Shown in pieces: positions 12,016 to 23,715 of a DNA stretch of 64,000 nucleotides (positions within the stretch are counted from its first letter, which is position 1; every line of letters starts with the position of its first letter). Source of the stretch: Bos javanicus (taxonomy: Eukaryota; Chordata; Mammalia; Artiodactyla; Bovidae); NCBI RefSeq assembly GCF_032452875.1, contig NC_083870.1:1798001-1862000 (forward strand). Reading direction: 5' to 3'. Below the pieces are notes generated by a model. It was not told the origin of the DNA. It made no database searches and was given only the letters and a program-made list of their open reading frames with translations. Both the position numbers and the translations under genes were made by a program.

Positions 12016-12893
12016 AGTTCAGTTCAGTCACTCAGTCATGTCTGACTCTTTGTGACCCCATGGACTAAAGCATGCCAGGCCTCTCTGTCCATTACCAACC
12101 CCCAGAATTTACTCAAACTCATGTCCATTAAGTGAGTGATTCCATCCAATCATCTCATCCTCTATCGTCCCCTTCTCCTCCTTCCTTCAATCTTTCCCAG
12201 CAACAGGGTCCTTTCAAATGAGTCAGCTCTTCGCATCAGGTGGCCAAATATTGGAGTTTTCTCTTCAGCATCATTCCTTCCAATGAACACCCAGGACTGA
12301 TTTCCTTTAGGATGGACTGGTTGGATCTCTTTGCAGTCCAAGGGACTCTCAAGAGTCTTCTTCAACACCACAGTTCAAAAGCATCAATTCTTTGGCACTC
12401 AGCTTTCTTTATAGTCCAACTCTCAAATCCATACATGACTACAGAAAAAAACGATAGCCTAGACTAGATGGACCTTTGTTGGCAAAATAATGTCTCTGCT
12501 TTTTAATATGCTATCTTGGTTGGTCATAACTTTCCTTCCAAAGAGTAAGTGTCTTTTCATTTAATGGCTGAAGTCATCATCTGCAGTGATTTTGGAGCCC
12601 CCAAATAGAAAGTCTGCCAGTGTTTTCACTATTTCCCCCTCTATTTGCCATGAAGTGATGGGACCAGATGCCATGATCTTAGTTTTCTGAATGTTGACCT
12701 TTAAGCCAACTTTTTCACTCTCTTCTTCCACTTTCATCAAGAGGTTCTTTAGTTCTTCTTCACTTTCTGCCATAAGGGTGGTGTCATCTGCATATCTGAG
12801 GTTATTGATATTTATCCTGGCAAACTTGATTCCAGCTTGTACTTCTTCCAGCCCAGCGTTTCTCATGACGTACTCTGCATAGAAGTTAAATAA
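12016..12893 (-). mobile_element. BovB LINE 3' portion, 5'-truncated
   Basis: Antisense BovB of about 880 bp. The minus strand encodes the RT palm end with NNLRYADDTTLMAESEEELK (YADD active site), LKVNIQKTKIMASGPITSW and the tail motifs. Frameshifts break it. Its 5' end stops at GAAGTTAAATAA and is joined directly to the first base of the L1 at 12894. BovB normally continues past this point. Confidence 0.93.
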
Positions 12894-14021
12894 GGAGGAG
12901 CGGCCCTAAGATGGCCGAGGAATAGGACAGGGAGACCACTTTCTACCCCACAAATTCATCAAAAGAACATTTAAACGCTGAGTAAATTCCAAAAAACAAC
13001 CTCTGAATGCCAGCAGAGGACATCAGGCACCCAGAAAAGCAGCTCAGTGTCTTCAAAAGGAGGTAGGAAAAAATATAAAAGACGTAGGGACGGAGCTCCG
13101 TCCCAGGAAGGGAGTCTTAAAAAGAGAGGTTTCCAAACACCAGGAAACACTCTCACTGCTGAGTCTGTGGTGAGCCTTGGAACCACAGAGGGCAACATAA
13201 TCATTAGGAAAAATAAATAAATAATTAAAACCCACAGATTACTAGCCCAACGGTAACTCCCCCAGCGGAGAGGCAGCGCAGACGCCTGCACCCGGCACTA
13301 GGAAGTGGGGGCTGGGCAGGGAGGCCTGGGCTGCATTGCTTAGAGTAAGGACTGGGTCTGAATGCCCTGAGGGCAACCTGAGGGAACTAACTTGGACTAG
13401 CAAACCAGACTGTGGGATAACTACCACGCAAAAAGCCCTAACCTAAGACACCGGCAGGCCCGCTCACAGAACAAAGGACTGAACAGAGCTAGCCCACTTC
13501 AGACCATACCCCTCCAGTGACAGGCAGCCAGAGCCAGAAGAGGAAAATCGCAGCCCCAGAGACATTATCTACCAAACTGCAAGCAGGCTTCTTTGCTAAC
13601 TAAGACTTCTTGGGGTTCTGGACTGTCAACATCCACCTGAGAAGGTGCGCCGGTTGTACACCCAGAAAACCAAAAACCGAGCTGCAGGAATGGGGGAGGC
13701 GATAAGTCACAGCTACCGTGCTCACCAAACACCTCATCACCTGAGCTGTTCTGACCTGGGAAGGGCACAAAACGTGGGCCCAACTGAGTCTGCGCCTCTG
13801 AGGACTACCTGAGTGCCTGAACCTGAGCAGCTTAGACCTGGGAGGTGCATGCAGCTGGGATGGTTCTCAATGGAGCAACCTAGAGCCTGAGCAGTGTGGG
13901 CAGGGAGGGCACACGTGCCGTGAGTGGGGGCAGGCCCAGTGTGGCTGAGACACTGCGAGCACAGAGCACACGCCAGTGTTATTGGTTTGCAGCGTCCCTC
14001 CCTCCCCACAGTGCGACAGAA

Positions 14022-14284
14022 CTGCTGCTGCTGCTAAGTCGCTTCAGTCGTGTCCGACTCTGTGAGACCCCAGAGACAGCAGCCCACCAGGCTTCCCCGT
14101 CCTTGGGATTCTCCAGGCAAGAACACTGGAGTGGGTTTCCATTTCCTTCTCCAATGTGTGAAAGTGAAAAGTGAAAGTGAAGTCGCTCAGTCGTGTCCAA
14201 CTCTTCGCGACCCCATGGACTGCAGCCTACCAGGCTCCTCCGTCCATGGGATTTTCTAGGCAAGAGTACTGGAGTGGCTTGCCT
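14022..14284 (-). mobile_element. Bov-A2 SINE (dimer)
   Basis: Antisense dimeric Bov-A2: GCTGCTGCTGCTAAGTCGCT at the left, a linker with AAAGTGAAAAGTGAAAGTGA in the middle, and a second Bov-A unit. It lies in the L1 5'UTR, so it is younger than that L1. Confidence 0.92.
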
Positions 14285-14855
14285 GAGCAAGTGAGCCTAA
14301 AAAAGTGTACACCACCGCCCCCTTGTGTCAGGGCGGACACCAGACACTGAAGAGACCAGCAAACAGAAGAAGCTAGAACAGGGAGCCGCCTTGGAAGTGA
14401 CAGGTGCAATAGATTAAAACCCTGTAGTTAGTACCGACCACATAGGAAGGGGCCTATAGATCTTGAGAAATATAAGCCGGACCCAGGAACTATCTGAAAA
14501 TGAACTGACCCCACACTGCCCACAACAATACCAAAGAAAGTCCTATATATATTTTTACTATCATTCTTTAAAAAAAAATTTTTTTTAATTTTTAAGTCCT
14601 CTATACTCCTTTAATTTTCATTTTTATAACCTACTATTACTTTGCAAAAAAAAAGAGACCCTATTTTTAAAGCAAACTTCATATATATTTTTTGTTATAA
14701 TTTTTGTAACTTATTTTTTCCTTCTTTTCTTTAATATTGTATTTTTGAAAATCCAACCTCTACTCTAGATTTTTAATCTTTGCTTTTTAGTATTTGTTGT
14801 CAACTTTGTATCTTTAAGAACCCAATCTTCAGTACCCATTTCTACTTGGGAGCGA

Positions 14856-15295
14856 GATTACTGGCTTGACTGCTCTCTCCCCCTTTGGACTCTCCTTTTT
14901 CTCCACCAGGTCACCTCTGTCTCCTCCCTCCCCCTTCTCTTCTCTACCCAACTCTGTGAATCTCTTTGTGTGTTCCAAACGGTGGAGAACACTTAGGGAA
15001 CTGATTACTGGCTGGATCTGTTTCTCTCCTTTTGATTCCTCCCTTTATCCTCCTGGCCACCTCTGTCTCCTTCCTCCCTCTTCTCTTCTCTGTATAACTC
15101 CGTGAACATCTCTGAGCAGTCCAGACTGTGGAGCACACATAAGGAAGTGATTATTGGCCAGCTTGCTCTCTCCTCTTTTGATTCCACCTCATCTCATTTG
15201 GGTCACCTCGAACTCCCTCCTCCCTCTTCTCTTCTCCATGTAACTCTGTGAACCTCTCAGGGTGTCCCTAACTGTAGAGAAACTTTTCATCTTTA
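14856..15295 (+). repeat. Three tandem monomers in L1 5'UTR
   Basis: Three head-to-tail units of about 146 bp start at 14856, 15003 and 15149. Each begins GATTACTGG or GATTATTGG and runs through a long pyrimidine-rich block (CTCCCTC..CTTCTCTTCTC) to an AACTCTGTGAA-like segment. Monomer arrays in L1 5'UTRs are known to carry promoter activity in some mammals. Such a role here is inference. Confidence 0.8.
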
Positions 15296-15869
15296 ACCTA
15301 GATGTTTTATCAACACTGCTGTATAGATGGAGAAGTCTTGAGACTACTGTAAAAATAAGACTGAAAACCAGAAGCAGGAGACTTAAGTCCAAATTCTGAG
15401 AACACCAGAGTACTCCTGACTCCAGGGAACATTAATTGACAGGAGCTTATCAAAGTCCTCCATACCTACACTGAAGCCAAACACCACCCAAGGGCCAACA
15501 AGTTCCAGAGCAAGACATACCATGCAAATTCTCCAGCAATCTAGGAACACAGCCCTAAGCTTCAATATACAGGCTGCTCCAAACCCAAAGTCACTCCAAA
15601 TACAAAGTCACTACAAACCCACTGACATCTCATAACTCATTACTGGACACTTCATTACACTCCAGAGAGTAGAAATCCAGCTCCACCCACCAGAACACCG
15701 ACACAAGCTTCCCTAACCAGGAAACCTTGACAAGCCACCCGTAAAACCCCACCCACTGGAAGGAAACTCCACAATAAAGAGAACTCCACAAACTGCCAGA
15801 ATAGAGAAAGGCCACTCCAAACACAGCAATATAAACAAGACAAAGAGACAGAGGAATAATATCCAGCAG

Positions 15870-16760
15870 GTAAAGGAACAGGATAAATGCCCACCAAACC
15901 AAACAAAAGAGGGAGAGGTAGGGAATCTACCTGATAAAGAATTCCGAATAATGATAGTGAAAATGATCAAAAATCTTGAAATCAAAATGGAATCACAGAT
16001 AAATAGCCTGGAGACAAGGATTGAGAAGATGCAAGAAAGGTTTAACAAGGACCTAGAAGAAATAAAAAAGAGTCAATATATAATGAATAATGCAATAAGT
16101 GAAATAAAAAACACTCTGGAGGCAACAAATAGTAGAATAACTGAGGCAGAAAATAGGATTAGGGAAAGAGAATGGTAGAAATAAATGAATCAGAGAGGAA
16201 AAAATAAAAATGAATTAAAAGAAATGAGGACAATCTCAGAGACCTCTAGGACAATATTAAACGCTCCAACATTCAAATCATAGGAGTCCCAAAAGAAGAA
16301 GACAAAAAGAAAGACCATGAGAAAATACTTGAGGAGATAGTAGTTGACAACTTCCCTAAAATGGGGAAGGAAATAATCACCCAAGTCCAAGAAACTCAGA
16401 GTCCCAAACAGGATAAACCCAAGGCGAAACACCCCAAGACACATATTAATCAAATTAACAAAGATCAAACACAAAGAACAAATATTAAAAGCAGCAAGGG
16501 AAAAACAACAAATAACACACAAGGGGATTCCCATAAGGATAACAGCTGATCTTTCAATAGAAACTCTTCAGGCCAGAAGGGAATGGCAAGACATACTTAA
16601 AGTGATGAAAGAAAATAACCTACAGCCCAGATTACTGTACCCAGAAAGGATCTCATTCAAATATGAGGGAGAAATCAAAAACTTCACAGACAAGCTAAAG
16701 ATGAGAGAATTAAGCACCACCAAACGAGCTCTCCAACAAATGCTAAAGGATCTTCTCTAG
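15870..16760 (+). pseudogene. L1 ORF1 remnant (RNA-binding chaperone)
   Basis: Broken ORF1. ORF1p is the trimeric RNA-binding protein that coats L1 RNA in the cytoplasmic particle. The true frame is open from before 15873 (residues KEQDK..GNLPDKEFRIMIVKMI) but has no ATG at the expected start. The first ATG in frame is at 15951. The coiled-coil segment (METRIEKMQERFNKDLEE-like heptads, about 15980-16150) is followed by a stop at about 16176. The RRM and C-terminal parts continue in other frames (a frame through 16361-16549) up to the normal stop TAG at 16758-16760. It cannot make full-length protein. Confidence 0.88.
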
Positions 16761-16811
16761 ACAGGAAACACAGAAAGGGTATATAAACTCGAACCCAAAA
16801 CAATAAAGTAA

Positions 16812-19800
16812 ATGGCAATGGGATCATACTTATCAATAATTACCTTACACATAAATGGGTTGAATGTCCCAACCAAAAGACAAAGACTGGCTGAATGGAT
16901 ACAAAAACAAGACCCCTATATATGTTGTCTACAAGAGACCCACCTCAAAACAGGGGACACATACAGACTGAAAGTGAAGGGCTGGGAAAAGATATTCCAT
17001 GCAAATAGAGACCAAAAGAAAGCAGGACTAGCAATACTCATATCAGATAAAACAGACTTTAAAACAAAGGCTGTGAAAAGAGACAAAGAAGGACACTACA
17101 TAATGATCAAAGGATCAATCCAAGAAGAAGATATAACAATTATGAATATATATGCACCCAACATAGGAGCACCACAATATGTAAGACAGATGCTAACAAG
17201 TACGAAAGAGGAAATTAACAATAACACAATAATGGTGGGAGACTTTAATACCCCACTCACACCTATGGATAGATCAACTAAACAGAAAATTAACAAGGAA
17301 ACACAAACTTTAAATGATACAGTAGACCAGTTAGACCTAATTGATATCTATAGGACATTTTACCACAAAACAATGAATTTCACCTTTTTCTCAAGCACAC
17401 ACGGAACCTTCTCTGGGATAGAACACATCCTGGGCCATAAATCCAGCCTTGGTAAATTCAAAAAAATTGAAATCATTCCAAGCATCTTTTCTGCCCACAA
17501 TGCAGTAAGATTAGATCTCAGTTACAGGAGAAAAACTATGAAAAATGGCAACATATGGAGGTTGAACAACATGCTGTTGAATAACCAACAAATCACAGAA
17601 GAAATAAAAAAAGAAATCAAAATATGCATAAAAACAAATGAAAATGGAAGCACAACAACCCAAAACCTATGGAACAGTGTAAAAGCAGTGCTAAGGGAAA
17701 AGTTCATAGCAATCAGGCATACCTCAAGAAACAAGAAAAAAGTCAAATAAATAACCTAACTCTACACCTAAAGCAACTAGAAAAGGAAGAAATGAGGAAC
17801 CCCAGGGTTAGTAGAAGGAAAGAAATCTTAAAAATTAGGGCAGAAATAAATGCAAAAGAAATAAAAGAGACCATAGCAAAAATCAACAAAGCCAAAAGCC
17901 AGTTCTTTGAAAGGATAAATAAAATTGACAAACCGTTAGCCAGACTCATCAAGAAACAAAGGGAGAAAAATCAAATCAATAAAATTAGATATGAAAATGG
18001 AGAGATCACAACAGACAACAGAGAAATACAAAGGATCATAAGAGACTACTATCAGCAACTATATGCAAATAAACAACTTGGAAGAAATGGACAAATTCTT
18101 AGAAAAGTACAACTTTCCAAAACTGAACCAGGAAGAAATAGAAAATCCTAACAGAATTTAGGATTTCTGTAATCAGAAATCTTGCAACAAACAAAAGCCC
18201 AGGTCTAGATGGTTTCACAGCTGAATTCTACCAAAAATTTAGAGAAGAGCTAACACCTATCCTACTCAAAATCTTCCAGAAAATTGCAGAGGAAGGTAAA
18301 CTTCCAAACTCGTTCTATGAGGCCACCATCACCCTAATACCAAAACCAGACAAAGATGCCACAAAAAAAAGAAAACTACAGGCCAATATCACTGATGAAC
18401 ATAGATGCAAAAATCCTTAACAAAATTCTAGCAATCAGAATCCAACAACACATTAAAAAGATCATACACCATGACCAAGTGGGCTTTATCCCAGGGATGC
18501 AAGGATTCTTCAATATTCACAAATCAATCAATGTAATACACCACATTAACAAATTGAAAAATAAAAGCCATATGATTATCTCAACAGATGCAGAGAAAGC
18601 CTTTGACAAAATTCAACATCCATTTATGACAAAAACTCTCCAGAAGGCAGGAATAGAAGGAACATTCCTCAACATAATAAAAGCTATATATGACAAACCC
18701 ACATCAAACATTATCCTCAATGATGAAAAATTGAAAACATTTCCCCTAAAGTCAGGAACAAGACAAGGGTGCCCACTTTCACCACTACTATTCAACGTAG
18801 TTTTGGAAGTTTTGGCCACAGCCATCAGAGCAGAAAAAGAAATAAAAGAAATCCAAATTGGAAAAGAAGAAGTCAAACTCTCACTGTTTGCAGATGACAC
18901 ACTCCTCTACATAGAAAACCCTAAAGACTCCACCAGAAAATTACTAGAGCTAATCAATGAATATAGGAAAGTGGCAGGATATAAAATCAACACACAGAAA
19001 TCTCTTCCATTCCTATACACTAATAATGAGAAAATAGAAAGAGAAATTAAGGGAACAATCCATTCACCATTGCAACAAAAAGAATAAAATACTTAGGAAT
19101 ATATCTACCTAAAGAAACTAAAGACCTATATATAGAAAACTATAAAACACCAGTGAAAGAAATCAAAGGCAACACTAATAGATGGCGAAATATACCATGT
19201 TCATAGATCGGAAGACTTAATATAGTGAAAATGAGTATACTACCCAAAGTAATCTATAGATTCAATGCAATCCCTATCAAGCTACCAATGGGATTTTTCA
19301 CAGAGCTAGAACAAATAATTTCACAATTTATATGGAAATACAAAAAACCTTGAATAGCCAAAGCAATCTTGAGAAAGAAGAATGGAACTGGAGGAATCAA
19401 TCTGCCTGACTTCAGGCTCTACTACAAAACCACAATCATCAAGACAGTATGGTACTGGCACAAAGGCAGAAATATAGATCAATGGAACAAAATAGAAAGC
19501 CAAGAGATAAATCCATGCACCTATGGACACCTTATCTTTGACAAAGGAGGCAAGAATATACAATGGAGAAAAGACAATCTCTTTAACAAGTGGTGCTGGG
19601 AAAACTGGTCAACCACTTGTAAAAGAATGAAACTAGAACACTTTCTAACACCATACACAAAAATAAACTCAAAATGGTTTAAAGATCTAAATGTAAGGCC
19701 AGAAACTATAAAACTCCTAGAGGAGAACATAGGCAAAACACTCTCCAACATAAATCACAGTAGGATCCTCTATGACCCACCTCCCAGAATATTGGAAATA

Positions 19801-20610
19801 AAAGCAAAAATAAACAAATGGAATCTAATTAAACACAAAAGATTCTGCACAACAAGGGAAACTCTAAGCAAGGTGAAAAGACAGCCTTCAGAATGGGAGA
19901 AAATAATAGCAAATGAAGCAACTGACAAAGAATTAATCTCAAAAATATACAAGCAACTCCTGCAGCTCAATTCCAGAAAACTAAAAGACCCAATCAAAAA
20001 ATGGGCCAAAGAACTAAATAGACATTTCTCCAAAGAAGACATACAGATGGTTAACAAACACATGAAAAGATGCTCAACCTCACTCATTATCAGAGAAATG
20101 CGAATCAAAACCACTATGAGGTACCATCTCACACCAGTCAGAATGGCTGCTATCCAAAGGTCTACAAGCAATAAATGCTGGAGAGGGTGTGGATAAAAGG
20201 GAACCCTCTTACACTGTTGGTGGGAACAAACTAGTACAGCCACTATGGAGAACAGTGTGGAGATTCCTTAAAAAACTGGAAATAGAACTGCCTTATGACC
20301 CAGCAATCCCACTGCTGGGCATACACACCAAGGAAACCAGAATTGAAAGAGACACGTGTACCCCAATGTTCATCGCAGCACTGTTTATAATAGCCAGGAC
20401 ATGGAAGCAACCTAGATGTCCATGAGCAGATGAATGGATAAGAAATCTGTGGTACATGTACACAATGGAGTATTACTCAGCCATTAAAAAGAATACATTT
20501 GAATCAGCTCTAATGAGGTGGATGAAACTGGAGCCTATTATACAGAGTGAAGTAAGCCAGAAAGAAAAACACCAATACAGTATACTAATGCATATATATG
20601 GAATTTAGAA
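16812..20610 (+). pseudogene. L1 ORF2 remnant (endonuclease/reverse transcriptase)
   Basis: ORF2p nicks target DNA and reverse-transcribes L1 RNA at the nick. The ATG at 16812 opens a 312-codon frame with an APE-type endonuclease: CLQETH with the catalytic Glu near residue 42, then GDFNTPL. The final SDH motif reads SAHNAV (Ala at residue 228, codon 17493-17495), so a catalytic Asp is lost. Frameshifts near 17750, 18070 and 18150 move the frame. The RT domain is readable at 18356-19087 (GFIPGMQGF, the GTRQGCPLSPLLFN motif, SLFADDTLLYIE active site). The C-terminal part is at 19369-20425 and contains the cysteine-rich NKCWRGCG. A premature TGA lies at about 20424, before the usual end near 20610. 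Confidence 0.92.
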
Positions 20611-20971
20611 AGATGGTAACGATCACCCTGTATGCGAGACAGCAAAAGAGACACAGATGTAGAGAACAGTTCTTTGGACTCTGTGGGAGAGGGAGAGGGT
20701 AGGATGATTTAGAAGAATGGCATTGAAACATATATAATATCACATATGAAATGATTCGCCAGTCCAAGTTCGATGCATGATACTGGTTGCTTGGGGCTGG
20801 TGCACTGGGATGACCGAGAGGGATGATATGGGGAGGGAGGTGGGAGGGGGGATCAGGATGGGCAACACGTGTATACACATGGCGGATTCATGTTGATATG
20901 TGGCAAAACCAGTACAATATTGTAAAGTAAGTAACCTCCAATTAAAATAAATAAATTTGTATTTAAAAAAA

Positions 20972-21184
20972 GAATCTAGAGTTTTAGAACACTACCCTGA
21001 AAACATACTAACAAAAATATGATGAGATGTACAAACAAGGTACTATTATACAGCATTATTTATGATAACAAAAGACTAGCAACTACCTGAATCCACAGGA
21101 AAACAGTTAAATGAAGCTTTAGCTACACAATGGAATATAAACAGTATAAGCTACAATGTGGTAATCTCTAGGGTATATTATTTT
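20972..21184. other. Short single-copy stretch
   Basis: Between the A-tail of the sense L1 and the next antisense L1. I see no recognisable feature. Confidence 0.5.
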
Positions 21185-21335
21185 TTGTTTTGTATTTTTT
21201 TCTGTTGAACGTGCATTTTTTTTATCGGCACATATTTGCTTTACAATGTTGTGCTAGTTTCTGCTATATAACAGAGTGATTCAGTTGTACATATGTGTAC
21301 ATTTTTTTTAATATTCTTTTTCATTATGATATCAT

Positions 21336-21522
21336 TTGTGTTCAGTTGCTAAGTCATGTCTGACTCTGTGACCCCACGGATTGCAGCCTGCCAGGCTCAG
21401 ACTCTGTCCATGGGACTTCCTAGCCAAGAATACTGGAGAGGTTGCCATTTCCTTCTCCAAGGGATCATCCTGACCCAGGGGTCAACCTTGCATACCCTGC
21501 ATTGGCAGGCGTACTCAAACCC
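21336..21522 (-). mobile_element. Bov-tA SINE
   Basis: Antisense Bov-tA with a degenerate tRNA head. TTATGATATCA on the left and TTATGGTTTATCA on the right look like an imperfect target-site duplication within L1 3'UTR sequence. Confidence 0.85.
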
Positions 21523-22055
21523 TTATGGTTTATCATAGGGGACTGAATATATTTCCCTGTGCTATACAATCAGGCTTTGTTGTTTATCCATTCTATGTGT
21601 AATAACATGCATCTGCTAACCCAAACTCGCAGTGCATCCCTCCCCCACCCCATCCCCCTTGGCAACCACAAGTCTATTCTTTCTATGTTTGTCTGTTTTT
21701 TTTTTTTTTTTTTAGTGGTTCATTTGTGTCATGTTTTAGATTCCACATATAAATTATATCATATGATATTTGCCTTTTTCTGTCTGACTTCACTTAGTAT
21801 GATAATCTCCAAGTCCATCCATGCTGCTGCAAATGCCATTATTTCATTCTTTTTTTCTTGCTGTGTAGTATTTCATTGTATATATGTATAACATTTAAAA
21901 AAATCTATTCATCTGCTGGTGGACATTTAGGCTGTTTCCCTGTCTTGGCTATTGTGAATAGTGCTGCTATGAACATAAGGTGCATGTGTCTTTTTGAATT
22001 CTAGTTTTGTCTGGATACATGCTCAGGAGTGGGATTGCTGGATCGTATGGCACTT

Positions 22056-22604
22056 ACACTTATTTTTAAATTTGGCTATGTCAGGTGTTAGTTTGGAGAA
22101 GGCAATGGCACCCCACTCCAGTACTCTTGCCTAGAAAATCCCATGGACGGAGGAGCCTGGTAGGCTACAGTCCATGGGGTCGTGAAGAGTCGGACATGAC
22201 TGAGCAACTTCCCTTTCACTTTTCACTTTCATACATTGGAGAAGGAAATGGCAACCCACTCCAGTGTTCTTGCCTGGAGAATCCCTGGGACGGTGGAGCC
22301 TGGTGGGCTGCCGTCTGTGGGGTCGCACAGAGTCAGACACGAGTGAAGCGACTTAGCAGCAGCAGCAGCAGGTGTTAGTTGTGGCAGTGGGATCTTTGTG
22401 GCCTCATGTGGGATCTTTACTTGTAGTGGACAGACTCTCTAGTTGTGGCGTGAGGACTCCAGAAAACAGGGGCCTCAGTTGTTGCAGCACGTGGGCTCAG
22501 TTGCTTCATTGCATGCGGGATCCCAGTTCCCCAACCAGGGATCAAACCTACATCCCCTGCACTGCAAGGCAATTCTCAACCACTGGATCACCAGGGAAAT
22601 CCCC
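22056..22604 (-). mobile_element. CHR-type SINE, split
   Basis: Antisense CHR-1-like SINE. It begins TTTGGCTATGTCAGGTGTTA, is interrupted at 22094-22368 by a Bov-A2, and continues to the tRNA-like head ending CACCAGGGAAATCCCC. It lies in the antisense L1, making a three-level nest. Confidence 0.85.
22094..22368 (+). mobile_element. Bov-A2 SINE (dimer)
   Basis: Sense dimer with an AGCAGCAGCAGCAG tail. A perfect 12-bp duplication CAGGTGTTAGTT flanks it (22082-22093 and 22369-22380). It is inserted in the CHR SINE. Confidence 0.94.
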
Positions 22605-22700
22605 ACAGACCTCTGTTTTTACTTTTTTGAGGAACCTCCATATCATTTTCCATGGTGGTTACACTAACTGACATTCCCATCAACAGTGTAGGAGAGTTCT

Positions 22701-23704
22701 TTAGGGAATATTGTTAAGTGGGAAAAGCAAAGTGAAGAAAGACACTTAGAGTATGCTATATAAGAAAGGGGAGATGTGAATATAATTATATATCTACAGA
22801 TAGATATATAGGTAATATATACACATGTATGTATTTGCTCATGTTATAAAAACCAATAAAGAATAATAAAAATTTAATTGTTATATATAAAAGGGAAAAG
22901 AGAAGATCTTTTCTGAATATTCCAAAGATTTGTCTTTAGAAACAAGTATTTTTTTTTAATTAAGTAAAAATATAATCCCTAAAAAAAGCAAAAATAAGTG
23001 ATTATATCTCTATATCCAGTTTATAACATAATTCTCAGAAAGTAAATATTTTAAATGACTTTAAAAACAGTAATTTGATCATATGTTTCCCCTGGGATTA
23101 ACCTCAAGGACAAAAACAACAGAAAATAAAATCATAAATTTTTCTCAGTTTGGTGGTAGATTTGGTATTGCTATTCTCAGACTGCTGTATTAGAGGATTA
23201 AAGAAGTGTGCTTATTTGGTAATATTAAGAACCACATTTTTTTCGTGTGGTTGAAAGAAGATACAAATGCAAGATTAGTGAGTTTAAATAAGAGTCTGCA
23301 GGCCTGTACTTCATCAGTATGAAATAATGATGTATATTAGATCTTTAAAATACATATTTTTCTAGTTCTATCTACTGAAGAGGTCCAGACACAGTTCCTG
23401 ACTCTAATCAGTGGTCCCCAAAACCAACCTCAGGCTCAGCGATTCTCTGAAAGAACCGACAGAGCTCAACAAAATTATTATACTCAGGATTACAGTTTCT
23501 GCAATGAAAGGATACAGACTAAAAGTCAACAATGGAAGAAGGCATATAGAGCAGATGAGGGACAAGTTTCCAGTTGCCTGCTCCCAGGTAAGTCACACAG
23601 ACAAAAATTCATTTTCCCAGCAACAGTGTGTAGCAACTTGTACTTCCCAAGCACAGAAGCTTACTTAAGCATTGATGTCAGGATTTTTATTTTAGAGGTC
23701 AATT
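22701..23704. other. AT-rich single-copy DNA
   Basis: AT-rich, with a TATA/ATAT-type patch at 22780-22830. No exon-like frame or recognisable mobile element. The 85-codon frame at 23411-23668 looks like chance. Confidence 0.5.
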
Positions 23705-23715
23705 ATGTAGGTATG

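Larger units (their letters stand above)
12894..20971 (+). mobile_element. L1 LINE, almost full length
   Basis: Sense L1 starting GGAGGAGCGGCCCTAAGATG, the typical ruminant L1 5' end, and finishing in an A-rich tail at 20971. Parts in order: 5'UTR of about 2.9 kb with three 146-bp monomers (14856-15295) and one Bov-A2 insertion; ORF1 (about 15870-16760); an inter-ORF gap of 51 bp; ORF2 (16812 to about 20610); and a 3'UTR with a purine-rich stretch (20690-20860). It is the youngest-looking L1 of the window, judged by how long its frames stay open, but both ORFs are broken. I could not find a target-site duplication. Confidence 0.95.
21185..22700 (-). mobile_element. L1 3' end fragment, interrupted
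   Basis: Antisense L1 3' end. Its T-rich left end is followed by the 3'UTR pattern GCTTTACAATGTTGTGCTAG and later by the end of ORF2 (CTATTGTGAATAGTGCTGC). It is split by a Bov-tA (21336-21522) and by a CHR SINE that itself holds a Bov-A2. L1 sequence resumes after about 22605 and ends near 22700. Confidence 0.88.

Noticed and set aside
13896..14174. GC-rich frames around 13.2-14.4 kb as a possible gene
   Set aside because: They lie in the L1 5'UTR and an inserted Bov-A2, and both are non-coding for a host product.
15713..16048. Hydrophobic 111-codon minus-strand frame with several apparent membrane helices
   Set aside because: Antisense of L1 ORF1. Lys/Glu-rich coding read backwards gives Phe/Leu.
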